Notes: generated by a model from the sequence alone, not told the origin. DNA of 23,398 bases from Bacillus sp. AFS037270 (GCF_002585305.1 NZ_NUNF01000073.1:1-23398), one strand, 5' to 3'. Positions 1-7,984 are shown, numbered from the stretch's first letter. Program-made: numbers and translations.

Positions 1-39
1 TTTAGTTTTCAAAGAACAATGTCACTTATAAAAAGTGGC
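1..39 (-). promoter_or_regulatory. rRNA-type boxA with adjacent small hairpin
   Basis: Read on the minus strand, positions 19 to 1 give TTGTTCTTTGAAAACTAAA, the antitermination/processing motif (boxA) found in Bacillus rRNA leaders and in 16S-23S spacers. Just before it is a small hairpin (CACTT/AAGTG arms at 33-37 and 23-27) of the boxB kind. No 16S gene lies upstream of it in this window. A leader of an rRNA operon that continues off the left edge is therefore more likely than a 16S-23S spacer. The motif is seen directly; the operon itself is inferred. Confidence 0.6.
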
Positions 40-131
40 AAGAATATTACTCTATCACATTCCTAAGATTCTATCAATCATCAATTATTTCCAATTGCAA
101 TTGACTTCCATTCTCTTTTTTATGAGCAACT

Positions 132-160
132 CTTATAGTCTATCACATTGTGCATATCAA
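132..160 (-). promoter_or_regulatory. candidate sigma-A promoter of the off-window rRNA operon
   Basis: On the minus strand a -35 TTGATA (160-155) is separated by 17 nt from a -10 TATAAG (137-132), each matching 5 of 6 consensus bases. It fires towards the boxA at the left edge. The 11-nt string AATGTGATAGA directly before this -10 (149-139) recurs at 61-51 in front of TAATAT, suggesting a duplicated and partly decayed second promoter. No real gene lies between this promoter and position 1. Confidence 0.45.
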
Positions 161-500
161 AACAAGAGAAAGTTTTTTCTAACTGTTTCTTATCCACTCT
201 TTTAAAGAGCGACTTTACTAGTTTAACACCGTCGGTGTTCACTTGCAACAGATTTTTTTATTCTACAATAATCATCTGTACATCGTTCAATTCGTTTTCC
301 GATTTGAATTTTATCGCTCCCCCACCTCATTGATCCATTAACGGATATAAAGTTACTTGAATCCTCCAAAAACACGTTTTGGAGGCACCATCAAGGACGT
401 TGAACTTGGCGCAGATTGTTAAGGGATCGATTCCATTAATGCGGGGGATTGCCCGAAGGGGGCAAGATCAAAAAAGGATAATCCTTTCAATTCCTTTGAC
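161..500. other. intergenic stretch without a convincing gene
   Basis: I see no supported gene here. There is a perfect 9-bp inverted repeat (CCTCCAAAA at 363-371, TTTTGGAGG at 377-385) with a 5-nt loop, and a small TTGCCC/GGGCAA hairpin near 449-465. The frame of the following HTH ORF stays open back to 423 without a start codon or ribosome binding site. That would fit the tail of a formerly longer gene. Confidence 0.4.
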
Positions 501-503
501 TTG

Positions 504-776
504 ATGTCCATGGAGTTTATCTCTAGATTCTTATCACAAAAGATACTCCATTCTCCTCTAAGTCCATTTGAAAATAAATTCAATCAAACTTTCGAAGAGT
601 TAACTTTGAAAGAAAAAGAAGTATTGAATCTAGTTCAAAAAGGTTTTACGAACGTCGATTTAGCATGTGAATTATTCATAAGTGTCAATACCGTAAAAAA
701 ACATTTGCAAAGTATATCCAAGAAGCTTGATGTCACAAACCGTACCAGTTTTTGCTATAAGATAAATACACTATGA
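504..776 (+). CDS. small LuxR/GerE-type HTH protein or 3' remnant of a larger regulator
   Basis: The last ~60 residues form a LuxR-type DNA-binding domain: LTLKEKEVLNLV, then GFTNVDLACELFISVNTVKKH as scaffold and recognition helices, then a KLDVTNRT segment. The product is about 90 aa, close to the size of stand-alone GerE-like proteins, with no receiver or ATPase domain. No good Shine-Dalgarno sits before the ATGs at 504 or 510 or the TTG at 501. The reading frame is open upstream to 423, so this may be the C-terminus of a truncated NarL- or MalT-type regulator. It converges on the paa region and ends before a bidirectional hairpin. Its targets cannot be told from sequence. The domain call is firm; the status as an intact gene is not. 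Confidence 0.55.
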   Translation: MSMEFISRFLSQKILHSPLSPFENKFNQTFEELTLKEKEVLNLVQKGFTNVDLACELFISVNTVKKHLQSISKKLDVTNRTSFCYKINTL

Positions 777-839
777 CAAAGGACCGTTTGTGGACAAATA
801 AAGTTTTATTTCATATAAAAAAACAACCCCCATGAAAAT

Positions 840-887
840 AAAAGTAGCCGCCAATTAATGAAAAAACATCAATTGGCGACTACTTTT
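840..887. terminator. bidirectional intrinsic terminator
   Basis: Two 21-nt arms (840-860 and 867-887) pair except at two positions around a 6-nt A loop. The plus strand continues in a T run and the minus strand reads TTTTATTTT after the stem. It ends the HTH gene on the plus strand and backs up the terminator of the minus-strand catabolic genes. Confidence 0.8.
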
Positions 888-969
888 TGTATAGTGAATT
901 TTCCCTCTCAATTCCACCTATCAGCTTCTGGAATGATCAGGCTTTCCCTTGTCATTTTATAACCAAATT

Positions 970-996
970 AAAAAGGATCATGCCTTTACATGATCC
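970..996 (-). terminator. intrinsic terminator of the nmo-like/thioesterase unit
   Basis: On the minus strand GGATCATG (996-989) pairs perfectly with CATGATCC (982-975) around a 6-nt loop and is followed by TTTTTAATTT. It lies about 20 nt past the thioesterase stop codon. Confidence 0.8.
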
Positions 997-1017
997 ATCT
1001 CTTCCCCATTTAGAGTT

Positions 1018-1440
1018 TTACTGATCTATAATCATCACGGAAGAAACAACACTTGCCGCCTTCTTTTCGTTTTGAAATAAGTCTGCAAGAACATAGACGA
1101 CCTTTCTTCCCATCCTTTCAACTTTGGCCACAACCGTCACCTCTCCCATGAGGACAGGTCTATGAAAAGTCGTGTGCAAATCTATTGAGGTAAAGCCTTG
1201 TTCACCACTTATTTTAGTAGCAATTGCATATGCCATCATAATATCAGCTGCAGATGAAACAAACCCCCCCATTGCTACACCTATTCCATTCATGAACCTT
1301 TCATCCACTTTCCATATCCCACGCGCCATTCCATCATGAGCATCAGTCACTTCAATTTGTAATGTTATATCACATTGGGGAGGATATTCCTCATGCGCAA
1401 TGACCTTCATAAGGTCAACACCCTTTTTTATTTTTTCCAA
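1018..1440 (-). CDS. PaaI-family hotdog thioesterase
   Basis: A 140-aa single-domain hotdog protein of the PaaI/YdiI type, expected to hydrolyse acyl-CoA thioesters in the cytoplasm. The signature stretch is GGFVSSAADIMMAYA (about residues 58-72), the turn and central helix carrying the acidic residue of this family, followed by a TSIDLHTTFHRPV strand. The TTG start is chosen because AAAGGAGG lies 7 nt upstream of it; the internal ATG at 1410 has only a weak site. It sits 36 nt after the flavin oxidoreductase gene and probably shares its mRNA. Being next to paa genes, it may release CoA from stalled phenylacetate intermediates, but the substrate is inferred. It is distinct from the paaI copy at 14420. 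Confidence 0.8.
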   Translation of the reverse strand: MEKIKKGVDLMKVIAHEEYPPQCDITLQIEVTDAHDGMARGIWKVDERFMNGIGVAMGGFVSSAADIMMAYAIATKISGEQGFTSIDLHTTFHRPVLMGEVTVVAKVERMGRKVVYVLADLFQNEKKAASVVSSVMIIDQ

Positions 1441-1476
1441 AACAAATCCTCCTTTACCTGTTATTTATCTTCTGAA

Positions 1477-2430
1477 CTACTTGGTGAAAAGACGTAAACG
1501 ATCCTCCATGACGGCTCGTGCATCGCTCATCATTCTGTTAAATAATTCCTGCACTGACGGAATATCTTCAATAAGCCCGGCAACTTGGCCACTGTTCATA
1601 AAGCCATTTTCACCGTCACCGCTTAATGCACCAATAAGATGAAAATCTTCGGATGTCATATGACGATATTGTCCTTCTGACAATCCTTCGCGTTCTAATT
1701 CGATAATTTGTTTTGCATAAGGTGATTTTAACACCCGCCTAACTTGTCCAAGCGATCGTCCTAAAATAACGGTTTCATTATCATCTGCCTTTATAAGTCT
1801 CTGCTTATAGTTTGCATGAAAAGGGGAATCCTTTGTGGCAATCAACCGTGTCCCAAGCTGAACTCCTGACGCACCCAGCATCAATGCTGCCGCCAAACCC
1901 TGTCCATCGCCAATTCCCCCTGCAGCCAGAACTGGAACAGAAACATGTTTACAGATTTGCGGAAGGAGCGTAAAAGTGGTCAGCTCCAAATTTGAATTTA
2001 TCCCGGCTGCTTCAAAGCCTTCCGCAACTAACACATCGGCCCCGGCCTCTTCTGCCTTTTGCGCATGTTTGACAGCGGCGACAATGACAATTACCTTAAT
2101 GTTATGTTCATGCAAAAGAGCAATATATGGTGTCGGATTACCAGCAGACAATGACACAACGGGGATTTTATGTTTAATGACCAGTTGAATTAATTCTTCC
2201 GTATACGAACTAACATTAATTGGTATATTGATAGCAAATGGTTTATCCGTCTTTTCCTTTGTTTCCAATATAATCGTTTCGACTTGCTCCAGGTTCATGG
2301 TTCCACATCCAATGGTACCAAGCCCGCCAGCATTTGATACAGCGGCCGTAAGCTGTGAATTGCTTATATTTCCCATTCCACCCTGTATGATCGGATATTT
2401 TATGGATAGCACTTCATTAACATATTTCAC
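1477..2430 (-). CDS. NAD(P)H-dependent flavin oxidoreductase, nitronate monooxygenase-like
   Basis: A 317-aa TIM-barrel flavoprotein of the 2-nitropropane dioxygenase/FabK superfamily. FMN-binding features visible are QGGMGNISNSQL near the N-terminus, the AGGIGDGQGLAAALMLGASGVQLGTRL segment around residues 170-195 and the SLSAGNP strand. In nitronate monooxygenases and FabK a histidine follows the GG or AG pair of the EAGGH-type motif. Here the motif reads GFEAAGINSN, with Ile at about residue 144, so classic nitronate oxidation is doubtful. The start is GTG at 2430, with GGGAGG 7 nt upstream. It follows the paaX terminator and precedes the thioesterase gene. A role in handling quinonoid or unsaturated by-products of aromatic degradation is possible but unproven. 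Confidence 0.75.
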   Translation of the reverse strand: MKYVNEVLSIKYPIIQGGMGNISNSQLTAAVSNAGGLGTIGCGTMNLEQVETIILETKEKTDKPFAINIPINVSSYTEELIQLVIKHKIPVVSLSAGNPTPYIALLHEHNIKVIVIVAAVKHAQKAEEAGADVLVAEGFEAAGINSNLELTTFTLLPQICKHVSVPVLAAGGIGDGQGLAAALMLGASGVQLGTRLIATKDSPFHANYKQRLIKADDNETVILGRSLGQVRRVLKSPYAKQIIELEREGLSEGQYRHMTSEDFHLIGALSGDGENGFMNSGQVAGLIEDIPSVQELFNRMMSDARAVMEDRLRLFTK

Positions 2431-2458
2431 TCGTATTCCTCCCTCTTATAAAGGAAAT

Positions 2459-2484
2459 TTACCCGGTTCAATTTACAACAAAAC
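2459..2484 (-). promoter_or_regulatory. possible sigma-B-type promoter for the flavin oxidoreductase gene
   Basis: The minus strand has GTTTTG (2484-2479), 14 nt, then GGGTAA (2464-2459), resembling the Bacillus sigma-B consensus GTTTAA/GGGTAT with normal spacing. It lies about 30 nt before the GTG start and after the paaX terminator, where a promoter is expected. No good sigma-A box pair with 17-nt spacing was found. A chance match is quite possible. Confidence 0.25.
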
Positions 2485-2512
2485 AGCTCTTCTCACTGAA
2501 GTGGAAAAGCTG
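2475..2512 (-). terminator. intrinsic terminator after paaX
   Basis: On the minus strand CAGCTTTTCCACT pairs with AGTGAGAAGAGCTG (one bulged A, one G-T pair) across 2512-2484, followed by TTTTGTTGT. It begins 10 nt past the paaX stop codon and separates paaX from the flavin oxidoreductase gene. Confidence 0.65.
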
Positions 2513-2521
2513 CTTTGCTGC

Positions 2522-3403
2522 TTACTGAATCATATACGGATGTTGTTTGGCATCATAGGAGTCATCTTTTTTGCAAAGATCATTGTTTTCTTGAAAAATG
2601 CTTTCAAAAAAGCGACTAGCTGGTTCAGCAAGAACTTGATAATATTGGTTAAATAATGTAGCTGCAAGAGTTCCATTCCAATTTTCCGGCAGCAGTTCCT
2701 TCGGAAGACCTGGATCAATAAACAAAAATTTTCGGTATTCATGTACTAGTTTTGTCCGTTCGACGAAACATTCGGCATCCGACATTTCACCGCGTTTAAT
2801 AATCTCCTGATTGGAAATAAACTGCTTGCTATGCTTGATAATAAATTCTTCGTATTTTTCCACGACTTGATCTAACGGCCAGCTTTTTTCCACCAGAGTA
2901 TGGTTGTCCTTAGGACCTATATATTCAGAAATGAAAAAGTCGACATACTCACTGATGTCATATTTTTCAATAAGGATTTTAACCTCTTTCTCTAAATTAT
3001 TGGGAGAAATCCAACAGGCATTAGAAAAACTGCCAAAGCCGCTCCACAATAACTCCTGACGCAAATCATCGCGAATACTTCTTTTTTCCTCTGGAATGGT
3101 ATACATGAGAACACGCCATTTCCCATCCCATTCAATGGGATTAAGCTTAAAAATGCGATTCCCTGCTTCTTCTATACGGCTTATTCCCTGTTCTGTCAGA
3201 AAATAATAGCTGCGATTATCTTGCTTTTCAGATTGAAGCCATCCCTGCTTCATCATGCGGGAGACAGCAACCCGAGCCGCTTGGTCATTATGACCAAATT
3301 CCTTTAATAGACGTATTAAACTGCCAATCCAAATTTTATTTCCATAATGATGAATATAATCACCATATATTGTAAAAATCATAGAGCGTGTATTTTCACC
3401 CAA
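2522..3403 (-). CDS. paaX: PaaX-family phenylacetyl-CoA-responsive repressor
   Basis: A PaaX-type transcriptional repressor of about 293 aa. In Escherichia coli and Pseudomonas, PaaX represses paa promoters and is released by phenylacetyl-CoA. The N-terminal winged helix is recognisable: TRSMIFTIYGDY, then GSLIRLLKEFGHNDQAARVAVSRMMKQGWL and a SYYFLTEQG wing (about residues 6-75). The remainder matches the long PaaX C-terminal region, with GKWRVLMYTIPE and the WISPNN segment. I place the start at TTG 3403 because GGGGGTGA lies about 6 nt upstream and family members begin near ...NTRSMIF. The ATG at 3418 is an alternative that would add five residues but has a poor ribosome binding site. It lies downstream of the paa operon it should control, likely giving feedback regulation through the operators at 12565 and 14367. 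Confidence 0.88.
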   Translation of the reverse strand: MGENTRSMIFTIYGDYIHHYGNKIWIGSLIRLLKEFGHNDQAARVAVSRMMKQGWLQSEKQDNRSYYFLTEQGISRIEEAGNRIFKLNPIEWDGKWRVLMYTIPEEKRSIRDDLRQELLWSGFGSFSNACWISPNNLEKEVKILIEKYDISEYVDFFISEYIGPKDNHTLVEKSWPLDQVVEKYEEFIIKHSKQFISNQEIIKRGEMSDAECFVERTKLVHEYRKFLFIDPGLPKELLPENWNGTLAATLFNQYYQVLAEPASRFFESIFQENNDLCKKDDSYDAKQHPYMIQ

Positions 3404-3484
3404 GATCTTCACCCCCATTTCTTTTTTATATCACAAATTTAATACGAGCGTTAATATAATTATATATATTTTTAAAAAAACAAG

Positions 3485-4261
3485 CTATTTCCCAGAAAAA
3501 CGAGGAGCTCTTTTTTCGCTGAATGCATTTAAAGCTTCGATACGATCTTTAGTTGGAATCGTTAGTTCGTAGGCTTTTGCTTCTATTTCAAGCCCTGTTT
3601 GTAAGTCTGTGTTCAGTCCTCTTGTAATTGCATATTTCGCCTGTCTAATGGCAACAGGTCCATTTTTCATTATTTTTGCCGCAAATTCCTCGCAAGACGG
3701 AATCAATTGGTTTCGAGGTACTACCTCTAGGACGATCCCTAAATCCAACGCTTCCTTGGCAGATAATTTTTTTGCAGTGAAAATTAATTCTTTTGCCTTT
3801 GTCTCTCCGATTAACCTTGGCAAACGCTGGGTACCACCTGCACCAGGGATAATCGCCCAGCTTGTTTCTGTCAGTCCTAAAGAGATTCCTTCGGCAGCAA
3901 TGGCAAAATCACAGGATAGCAGCCATTCGAAGCCTCCGCCAAGTGCGTAGCCATTAACAGCAGCAATCGTCGGCTGCGGAAGCAAGGCAATACTGTTAAA
4001 CACATCGCGAATCGCTTTTACATTCCTTTTAACTTCTGTTTCCGTTAACGTTTTTCTTTCCTTCAAATCTGCGCCAGCACTAAAAGCCTTTTCACCGGCT
4101 CCGGTAAAAATAACGACATGTACATCTTGACTTAAAGAAATTGCATTAACAGCTTCCTGAAGCTCAAATAGTGTTTCATAATTAAAACAATTTAGAACGT
4201 CCGCACGATTGACTGTCACATATCCAATATGATTTTCAACTTTATATAACACGTTTGCCAT
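3485..4261 (-). CDS. enoyl-CoA hydratase/isomerase family protein (second hydratase of the cluster)
   Basis: A 258-aa crotonase. The oxyanion hole segments are SAGADL (about 61-66) and ALGGGFE (106-112). Both general acid/base glutamates of true hydratases are present at about 112 (GGGFE) and 132 (GLTETSWAIIPGAGG). The protein therefore should hydrate 2-enoyl-CoAs, unlike the PaaG-type isomerase at 8000. Its sequence looks more like methylglutaconyl-CoA hydratase or AUH-type enzymes than PaaF. The ATG at 4261 gives the usual MANVLYKV start; the TTG at 4267 is closer to the AAGGAG box and cannot be excluded. It follows paaJ after a hairpin, so it may be expressed at a lower level. A part in late beta-oxidation or oxepin-CoA hydration is inference only. 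Confidence 0.82.
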   Translation of the reverse strand: MANVLYKVENHIGYVTVNRADVLNCFNYETLFELQEAVNAISLSQDVHVVIFTGAGEKAFSAGADLKERKTLTETEVKRNVKAIRDVFNSIALLPQPTIAAVNGYALGGGFEWLLSCDFAIAAEGISLGLTETSWAIIPGAGGTQRLPRLIGETKAKELIFTAKKLSAKEALDLGIVLEVVPRNQLIPSCEEFAAKIMKNGPVAIRQAKYAITRGLNTDLQTGLEIEAKAYELTIPTKDRIEALNAFSEKRAPRFSGK

Positions 4262-4285
4262 AACCAATTCCGCTCCTTTATTTTG

Positions 4286-4321
4286 AAAAATAGCCCTTAA
4301 TAGTCATGCTATTTAAGGGCT
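4286..4321 (-). terminator. hairpin between paaJ and the second hydratase (weak terminator or attenuator)
   Basis: AGCCCTTAA (4292-4300) pairs perfectly with TTAAGGGCT (4313-4321), with three further pairs inside across one bulge. On the minus strand the stem is followed by ATTTTTC. The short T run suggests partial termination, so part of the transcripts may end after paaJ. Confidence 0.6.
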
Positions 4322-4328
4322 TTTACGT

Positions 4329-5534
4329 TCAATTTTCGATGTTTTCTATAATTGCTGCAATCCCTTGACCGACGCCAATACACATCGTTGCAAGGCCATA
4401 TTGAACCTTTTGCTTTTTCATCTCATGTACAAGTGTGGTTAAGATGCGTGCACCACTTGCACCAAGTGGATGTCCAAAGGCAATGGCACCACCATTTACA
4501 TTTACTTTCCCTTCATCAAGCTCCAGCTGTCTCATACATTCGATTGATTGGGATGCAAAGGCTTCGTTTAATTCCACTAAACCGATCTTTTCGATTGATA
4601 AATTCGCTCTAGTGAGTGCTTTTCTTGATGCAAAGATTGGTCCAAGCCCCATTACGGATGGTTCAAGACCTGCAACTGCGCCCACCACATATTTTGCAAG
4701 CGGCTTTAATCCAAGTTCCTTTGCTTTTTCAGAACTCATTAATAATAAGGCAGAGGCACCATCATTAACACCCGATGCGTTTCCTGCTGTGACAGAACCG
4801 CCCACAAAAATAGGCTTTAATTCTCCCAGCTTTTCCAAGGTGGAATCCGGGCGTGGATGCTCGTCCTGAGTAACCACTACCTCGTTCCCTTTCCGATCTT
4901 TAAAGCGGACGGGAACAATTTCATTGGCAAAACGTTCGTTTTCCATTGCCGCTTTTGCTCTTTGTTGGCTTCGAAGAGCAAATTCATCTTGTTCTTCTCG
5001 AGTAATGGAACAGCGCTTCGCCACGTTTTCCGCTGTTTGCGGCATGGATTCTGCCCCGTACATCTGTTCTAATTTTTTATTCGTAAAGCGCCAGCCAATC
5101 GTCGTATCCTGAAGTTCCATGGAACCCCTAGGAAAATCCACCTCAGGCTTGCCCATAACATAAGGAGCTCGTGTCATGCTCTCCGTTCCACCGGCAATAT
5201 AAATATCACCTTCACCTACAGCAATGGATCTTGCCGCATAAATCACTGCATCCAAACCGGAACCGCAAAGACGATTGATTGTCGTTCCCCCAACAGTAAT
5301 CGGCAGTCCTGCAAGCAGGGCTGACATCCTGGCAACATTTCGATTGTCTTCCCCAGCTTGATTGGCATTACCAAAAATGACATCTTCAATTTGTTCCGCT
5401 GGGAGATTTGGATTCCGCTCAAGAAGAGCCTTAATTACGATAGCCCCAAGGTCATCGGGACGGACACTTTTTAAAGCACCTTTATATTTTCCAATTGGTG
5501 TCCTAACGGCATCCACAATCACTACTTCTTTCAT
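4329..5534 (-). CDS. paaJ: thiolase, 3-oxoadipyl-CoA/3-oxo-5,6-dehydrosuberyl-CoA type
   Basis: A 401-aa thiolase of the usual family length. The nucleophile Cys at about 90 sits in NRLCGSGLDAV, the catalytic His at about 355 in GGAIAFGHPLGASG, and the second Cys at about 385 in CIGVGQG. In the paa pathway such an enzyme cleaves 3-oxo-5,6-dehydrosuberyl-CoA to dehydroadipyl-CoA and later 3-oxoadipyl-CoA to succinyl-CoA, releasing acetyl-CoA each time. General acetyl-CoA C-acyltransferases look very similar, and the assignment rests on position: its ATG overlaps the paaH stop by 4 nt (translational coupling) inside the paa operon. It is the only thiolase in the window, so it must serve both steps if the pathway is self-contained. 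Confidence 0.85.
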   Translation of the reverse strand: MKEVVIVDAVRTPIGKYKGALKSVRPDDLGAIVIKALLERNPNLPAEQIEDVIFGNANQAGEDNRNVARMSALLAGLPITVGGTTINRLCGSGLDAVIYAARSIAVGEGDIYIAGGTESMTRAPYVMGKPEVDFPRGSMELQDTTIGWRFTNKKLEQMYGAESMPQTAENVAKRCSITREEQDEFALRSQQRAKAAMENERFANEIVPVRFKDRKGNEVVVTQDEHPRPDSTLEKLGELKPIFVGGSVTAGNASGVNDGASALLLMSSEKAKELGLKPLAKYVVGAVAGLEPSVMGLGPIFASRKALTRANLSIEKIGLVELNEAFASQSIECMRQLELDEGKVNVNGGAIAFGHPLGASGARILTTLVHEMKKQKVQYGLATMCIGVGQGIAAIIENIEN

Positions 5535-6403
5535 TTTTTCACCAACTCTTCTTTTTTGGTATAATCATAAACACCTTTTCCGGTTTTCCTACCTAGTCTG
5601 CCAGCGCGAACATATTGTTCAAGCAATGGTGCCGGACGGTATTTTTCACCTAATTTTTCATGTAAATATTTCAAGTTATTCAAGCGTGCATCCAACCCGA
5701 CAAGGTCGACCAGCTCAAAAGGGCCCATTGGGTAATTCAAACCTAATTTAATCGCTTTATCAATGTCCTCGGGTGTGCCGAGACCTTCTTGAAGCATGTA
5801 AAAAGCCTCATTTCCGACTAAACAGCTAATTCTGCTTGTCACAAAGCCCGGGAATTCATTGATTACAACGGTTTCTTTTCCCATTCGTTCAGCTACTTTT
5901 TTAATGGTTTCTGCTGTTTCATCACTCGTTTCAAGACCACGAACGATTTCAACAAGCGGCATTTTATGAACCGGATTAAAGAAGTGCATAGCAATGGTCC
6001 GCTCCGCACGTTTTCCATAAGAAGCAATTTCAGTTGGACTCATTGTAGAAGTATTGGTACCAAAAAGACAATGTTCCGGTGCATATTGCTCCATCGTTTC
6101 AAAAACTTGCTTTTTAATTTCTGCTTTTTCAGGCACGGCTTCAATAATTAAATCGGCGGTTGAACAAGCCTGCGGTAAATCACTAATAAAAGAGAGGTTT
6201 GCTTTCGCCAATTGTTCTTGTTCAGCAGAAATTTTCCCTCTCGCAAGACCTTTTGCAAAAATTGAGTTTAGTTCACCTTCGGCGCTTCTTAGCGCATTTT
6301 CATTTACATCTACCAATGCAACGGAAAATCCACCGAGTGCAGACACATAAGCAATTCCTCTTCCCATTACGCCGGAACCAACAACAACGATGCTATTCAT
6401 CAT
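5531..6403 (-). CDS. paaH: 3-hydroxyacyl-CoA dehydrogenase, 3-hydroxyadipyl-CoA type
   Basis: A 290-aa NAD-dependent L-3-hydroxyacyl-CoA dehydrogenase. The N-terminal Rossmann motif is VVGSGVMGRGIA (about 7-18), with an acidic VDVNE at the end of the second strand, which favours NAD. The catalytic His (about 140, AMHFFNPV) and its Glu partner (about 152, LVEIVRG) are present. The C-terminal helical domain contains LGLNYPMGPFELVDLVGLD. It should oxidise 3-hydroxyadipyl-CoA to 3-oxoadipyl-CoA. Related butyryl-type dehydrogenases of 280-290 aa are near-identical in motifs, so the substrate is taken from the operon. AAAGGAGA precedes the paired ATGs. A perfect 13-bp hairpin lies between it and the aldehyde dehydrogenase gene. 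Confidence 0.88.
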   Translation of the reverse strand: MMNSIVVVGSGVMGRGIAYVSALGGFSVALVDVNENALRSAEGELNSIFAKGLARGKISAEQEQLAKANLSFISDLPQACSTADLIIEAVPEKAEIKKQVFETMEQYAPEHCLFGTNTSTMSPTEIASYGKRAERTIAMHFFNPVHKMPLVEIVRGLETSDETAETIKKVAERMGKETVVINEFPGFVTSRISCLVGNEAFYMLQEGLGTPEDIDKAIKLGLNYPMGPFELVDLVGLDARLNNLKYLHEKLGEKYRPAPLLEQYVRAGRLGRKTGKGVYDYTKKEELVKK

Positions 6404-6430
6404 CTATCTCTCCTTTACCTGATTAAAGAA

Positions 6431-6462
6431 GTACGAATGAGACCGTGAAGTCTCATTCGTAC
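6431..6462 (-). other. perfect 13-bp hairpin inside the paa operon
   Basis: GTACGAATGAGAC (6431-6443) and GTCTCATTCGTAC (6450-6462) are exact reverse complements around a 6-nt loop, in the ALDH-paaH gap. On the minus strand it is followed by TTCTTTAATC, a poor T tract. It could be a partial terminator, an RNase barrier or a processing site that sets the ratio of upstream to downstream gene products. Confidence 0.75.
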
Positions 6463-6472
6463 GTGTAGGATA

Positions 6473-7984
6473 TTAAACACCTAATGGATTTAATGGACGA
6501 CTTCCAAAGTAAGAAATAATGCTCTTTGTTTCGGTATAAAGATCAAGTGTTTCAATGCAAAGTTCACGGCCGAAACCAGATTGTTTATAACCGCCAAATG
6601 GTGTACCAGGGAATGCAGAGAATGGGCAGTTCACCATCACAATGCCTGCTTCGATTTGCTTCGCCACACGGGTTGCACGGGCACCATCCTTTGACCAAAC
6701 AGCTGAACCTAGACCGAATTCTGTATCATTGGCAAGCATAATCGCTTCTTTTTCATCCTTAAATTTCATAACAACGACAACAGGGCCAAAGATTTCTTCT
6801 TTTACAACGGTCATGTTATGGTCAACATTCGCGATGACAGTAGGCTCATACCAGAATCCGCCTTCATAGCCTTCAACTTTAGCTGGCTTACCACCGGCTA
6901 AAATCTCTGCTCCCTCTTCAATCGCTGATTTTACATAACCATCGATAACATCTAATTGTCCTTGGTCAATGATTGCACCAACATGTGTGCCTTTATCAAA
7001 TGGATTCGCAAGGACTAACTTCTTAGTTTTTTCAACAAATTTAGTCACGAATTCATCATAAATATCTTCATGTACATACAAACGAGAACGGGCTTCACAG
7101 GATTGTCCTGAATTGTAGAAGATACCGAAAAGGGATCCATCAACGGCAGCATCAATATCCGCATCTTCAAACACGAGATTAGGAGACTTTCCGCCTAATT
7201 CAAGAGTGACACGCTTTAATGTTTCGGATGCTTTCGCCATAATATCTTTTCCGATTGGCGTAGAACCAGTGAAAGCCACTTTATTTACTTTTGGATGTTC
7301 AACTAGGTAATTTCCAACCTCTGAACCTGATCCAGGAACAATGTTTACTACCCCGGCAGGAACACCTGCTTCTAAGCAGATTTCACCAAGAATAATCGCA
7401 GTAAGAGGGGTTAAGCTTGCTGGTTTTACAACAACAGAACAGCCAACCGCAATTGCTGGAGCAACTTTCCATGCAGCCATCATCAATGGATAGTTCCAAG
7501 GAATGATTTGTGCACAAACCCCAACAGGCTCTTTTTCTGTGAAATTATGAAACTGGCCTGGCATATTGTTCACTACACCGCGATGGCCAACAATGGCAGC
7601 CGCATAAAATTCAAAATCCTCAATAGCTTGTGATACTTGGCCTTGAGCTGCAGCCAATGATTTACCAGTATCCAAAATCTCTAATTCTACAATCTCATTA
7701 AAACGGGAACGCATAATTGCAGCAATTTTGTTCAAAACTTGTGAACGGCGGTTAATTGGGTATTTGCGCCATTTTCCATGATCAAATGCTTGACGGGCAG
7801 CCTGTACCGCTTTTTCTGTATCTTCTTTAGAAGCCTTTGCCACTTCTGCTAGAAGCTCACCAGTAGCAGGATTATAGGTTTTTATCGTTTGACCGGTTGA
7901 GCTTTCTACTTTTTCACCGTTTATAATTAAATGATAATAATCTCTTTTTAGTGAAACTGCTTCGATAACTTGTTGTGTAGACAT
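6473..7984 (-). CDS. aldehyde dehydrogenase of the paa operon (PaaZ-ALDH-like or phenylacetaldehyde dehydrogenase)
   Basis: A 503-aa NAD(P)-dependent aldehyde dehydrogenase of the class 1/2/9 fold. Asn164 (IIPWNYP), Lys187 (VVVKPAS), Glu262 (LELGGKSPN) and the nucleophile Cys296 (NSGQSC) are all present, so it should be active. Two roles fit. It may oxidise the semialdehyde formed by ring opening, as the ALDH half of PaaZ does. Or it may turn phenylacetaldehyde into phenylacetate, as FeaB does. Its position between paaG and paaH favours the first. It lacks the C-terminal MaoC-like hydrolase domain of fused PaaZ proteins (about 680 aa). AGAGGAGG precedes the ATG; the gap to paaG is 15 nt. Confidence 0.85.
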   Translation of the reverse strand: MSTQQVIEAVSLKRDYYHLIINGEKVESSTGQTIKTYNPATGELLAEVAKASKEDTEKAVQAARQAFDHGKWRKYPINRRSQVLNKIAAIMRSRFNEIVELEILDTGKSLAAAQGQVSQAIEDFEFYAAAIVGHRGVVNNMPGQFHNFTEKEPVGVCAQIIPWNYPLMMAAWKVAPAIAVGCSVVVKPASLTPLTAIILGEICLEAGVPAGVVNIVPGSGSEVGNYLVEHPKVNKVAFTGSTPIGKDIMAKASETLKRVTLELGGKSPNLVFEDADIDAAVDGSLFGIFYNSGQSCEARSRLYVHEDIYDEFVTKFVEKTKKLVLANPFDKGTHVGAIIDQGQLDVIDGYVKSAIEEGAEILAGGKPAKVEGYEGGFWYEPTVIANVDHNMTVVKEEIFGPVVVVMKFKDEKEAIMLANDTEFGLGSAVWSKDGARATRVAKQIEAGIVMVNCPFSAFPGTPFGGYKQSGFGRELCIETLDLYTETKSIISYFGSRPLNPLGV

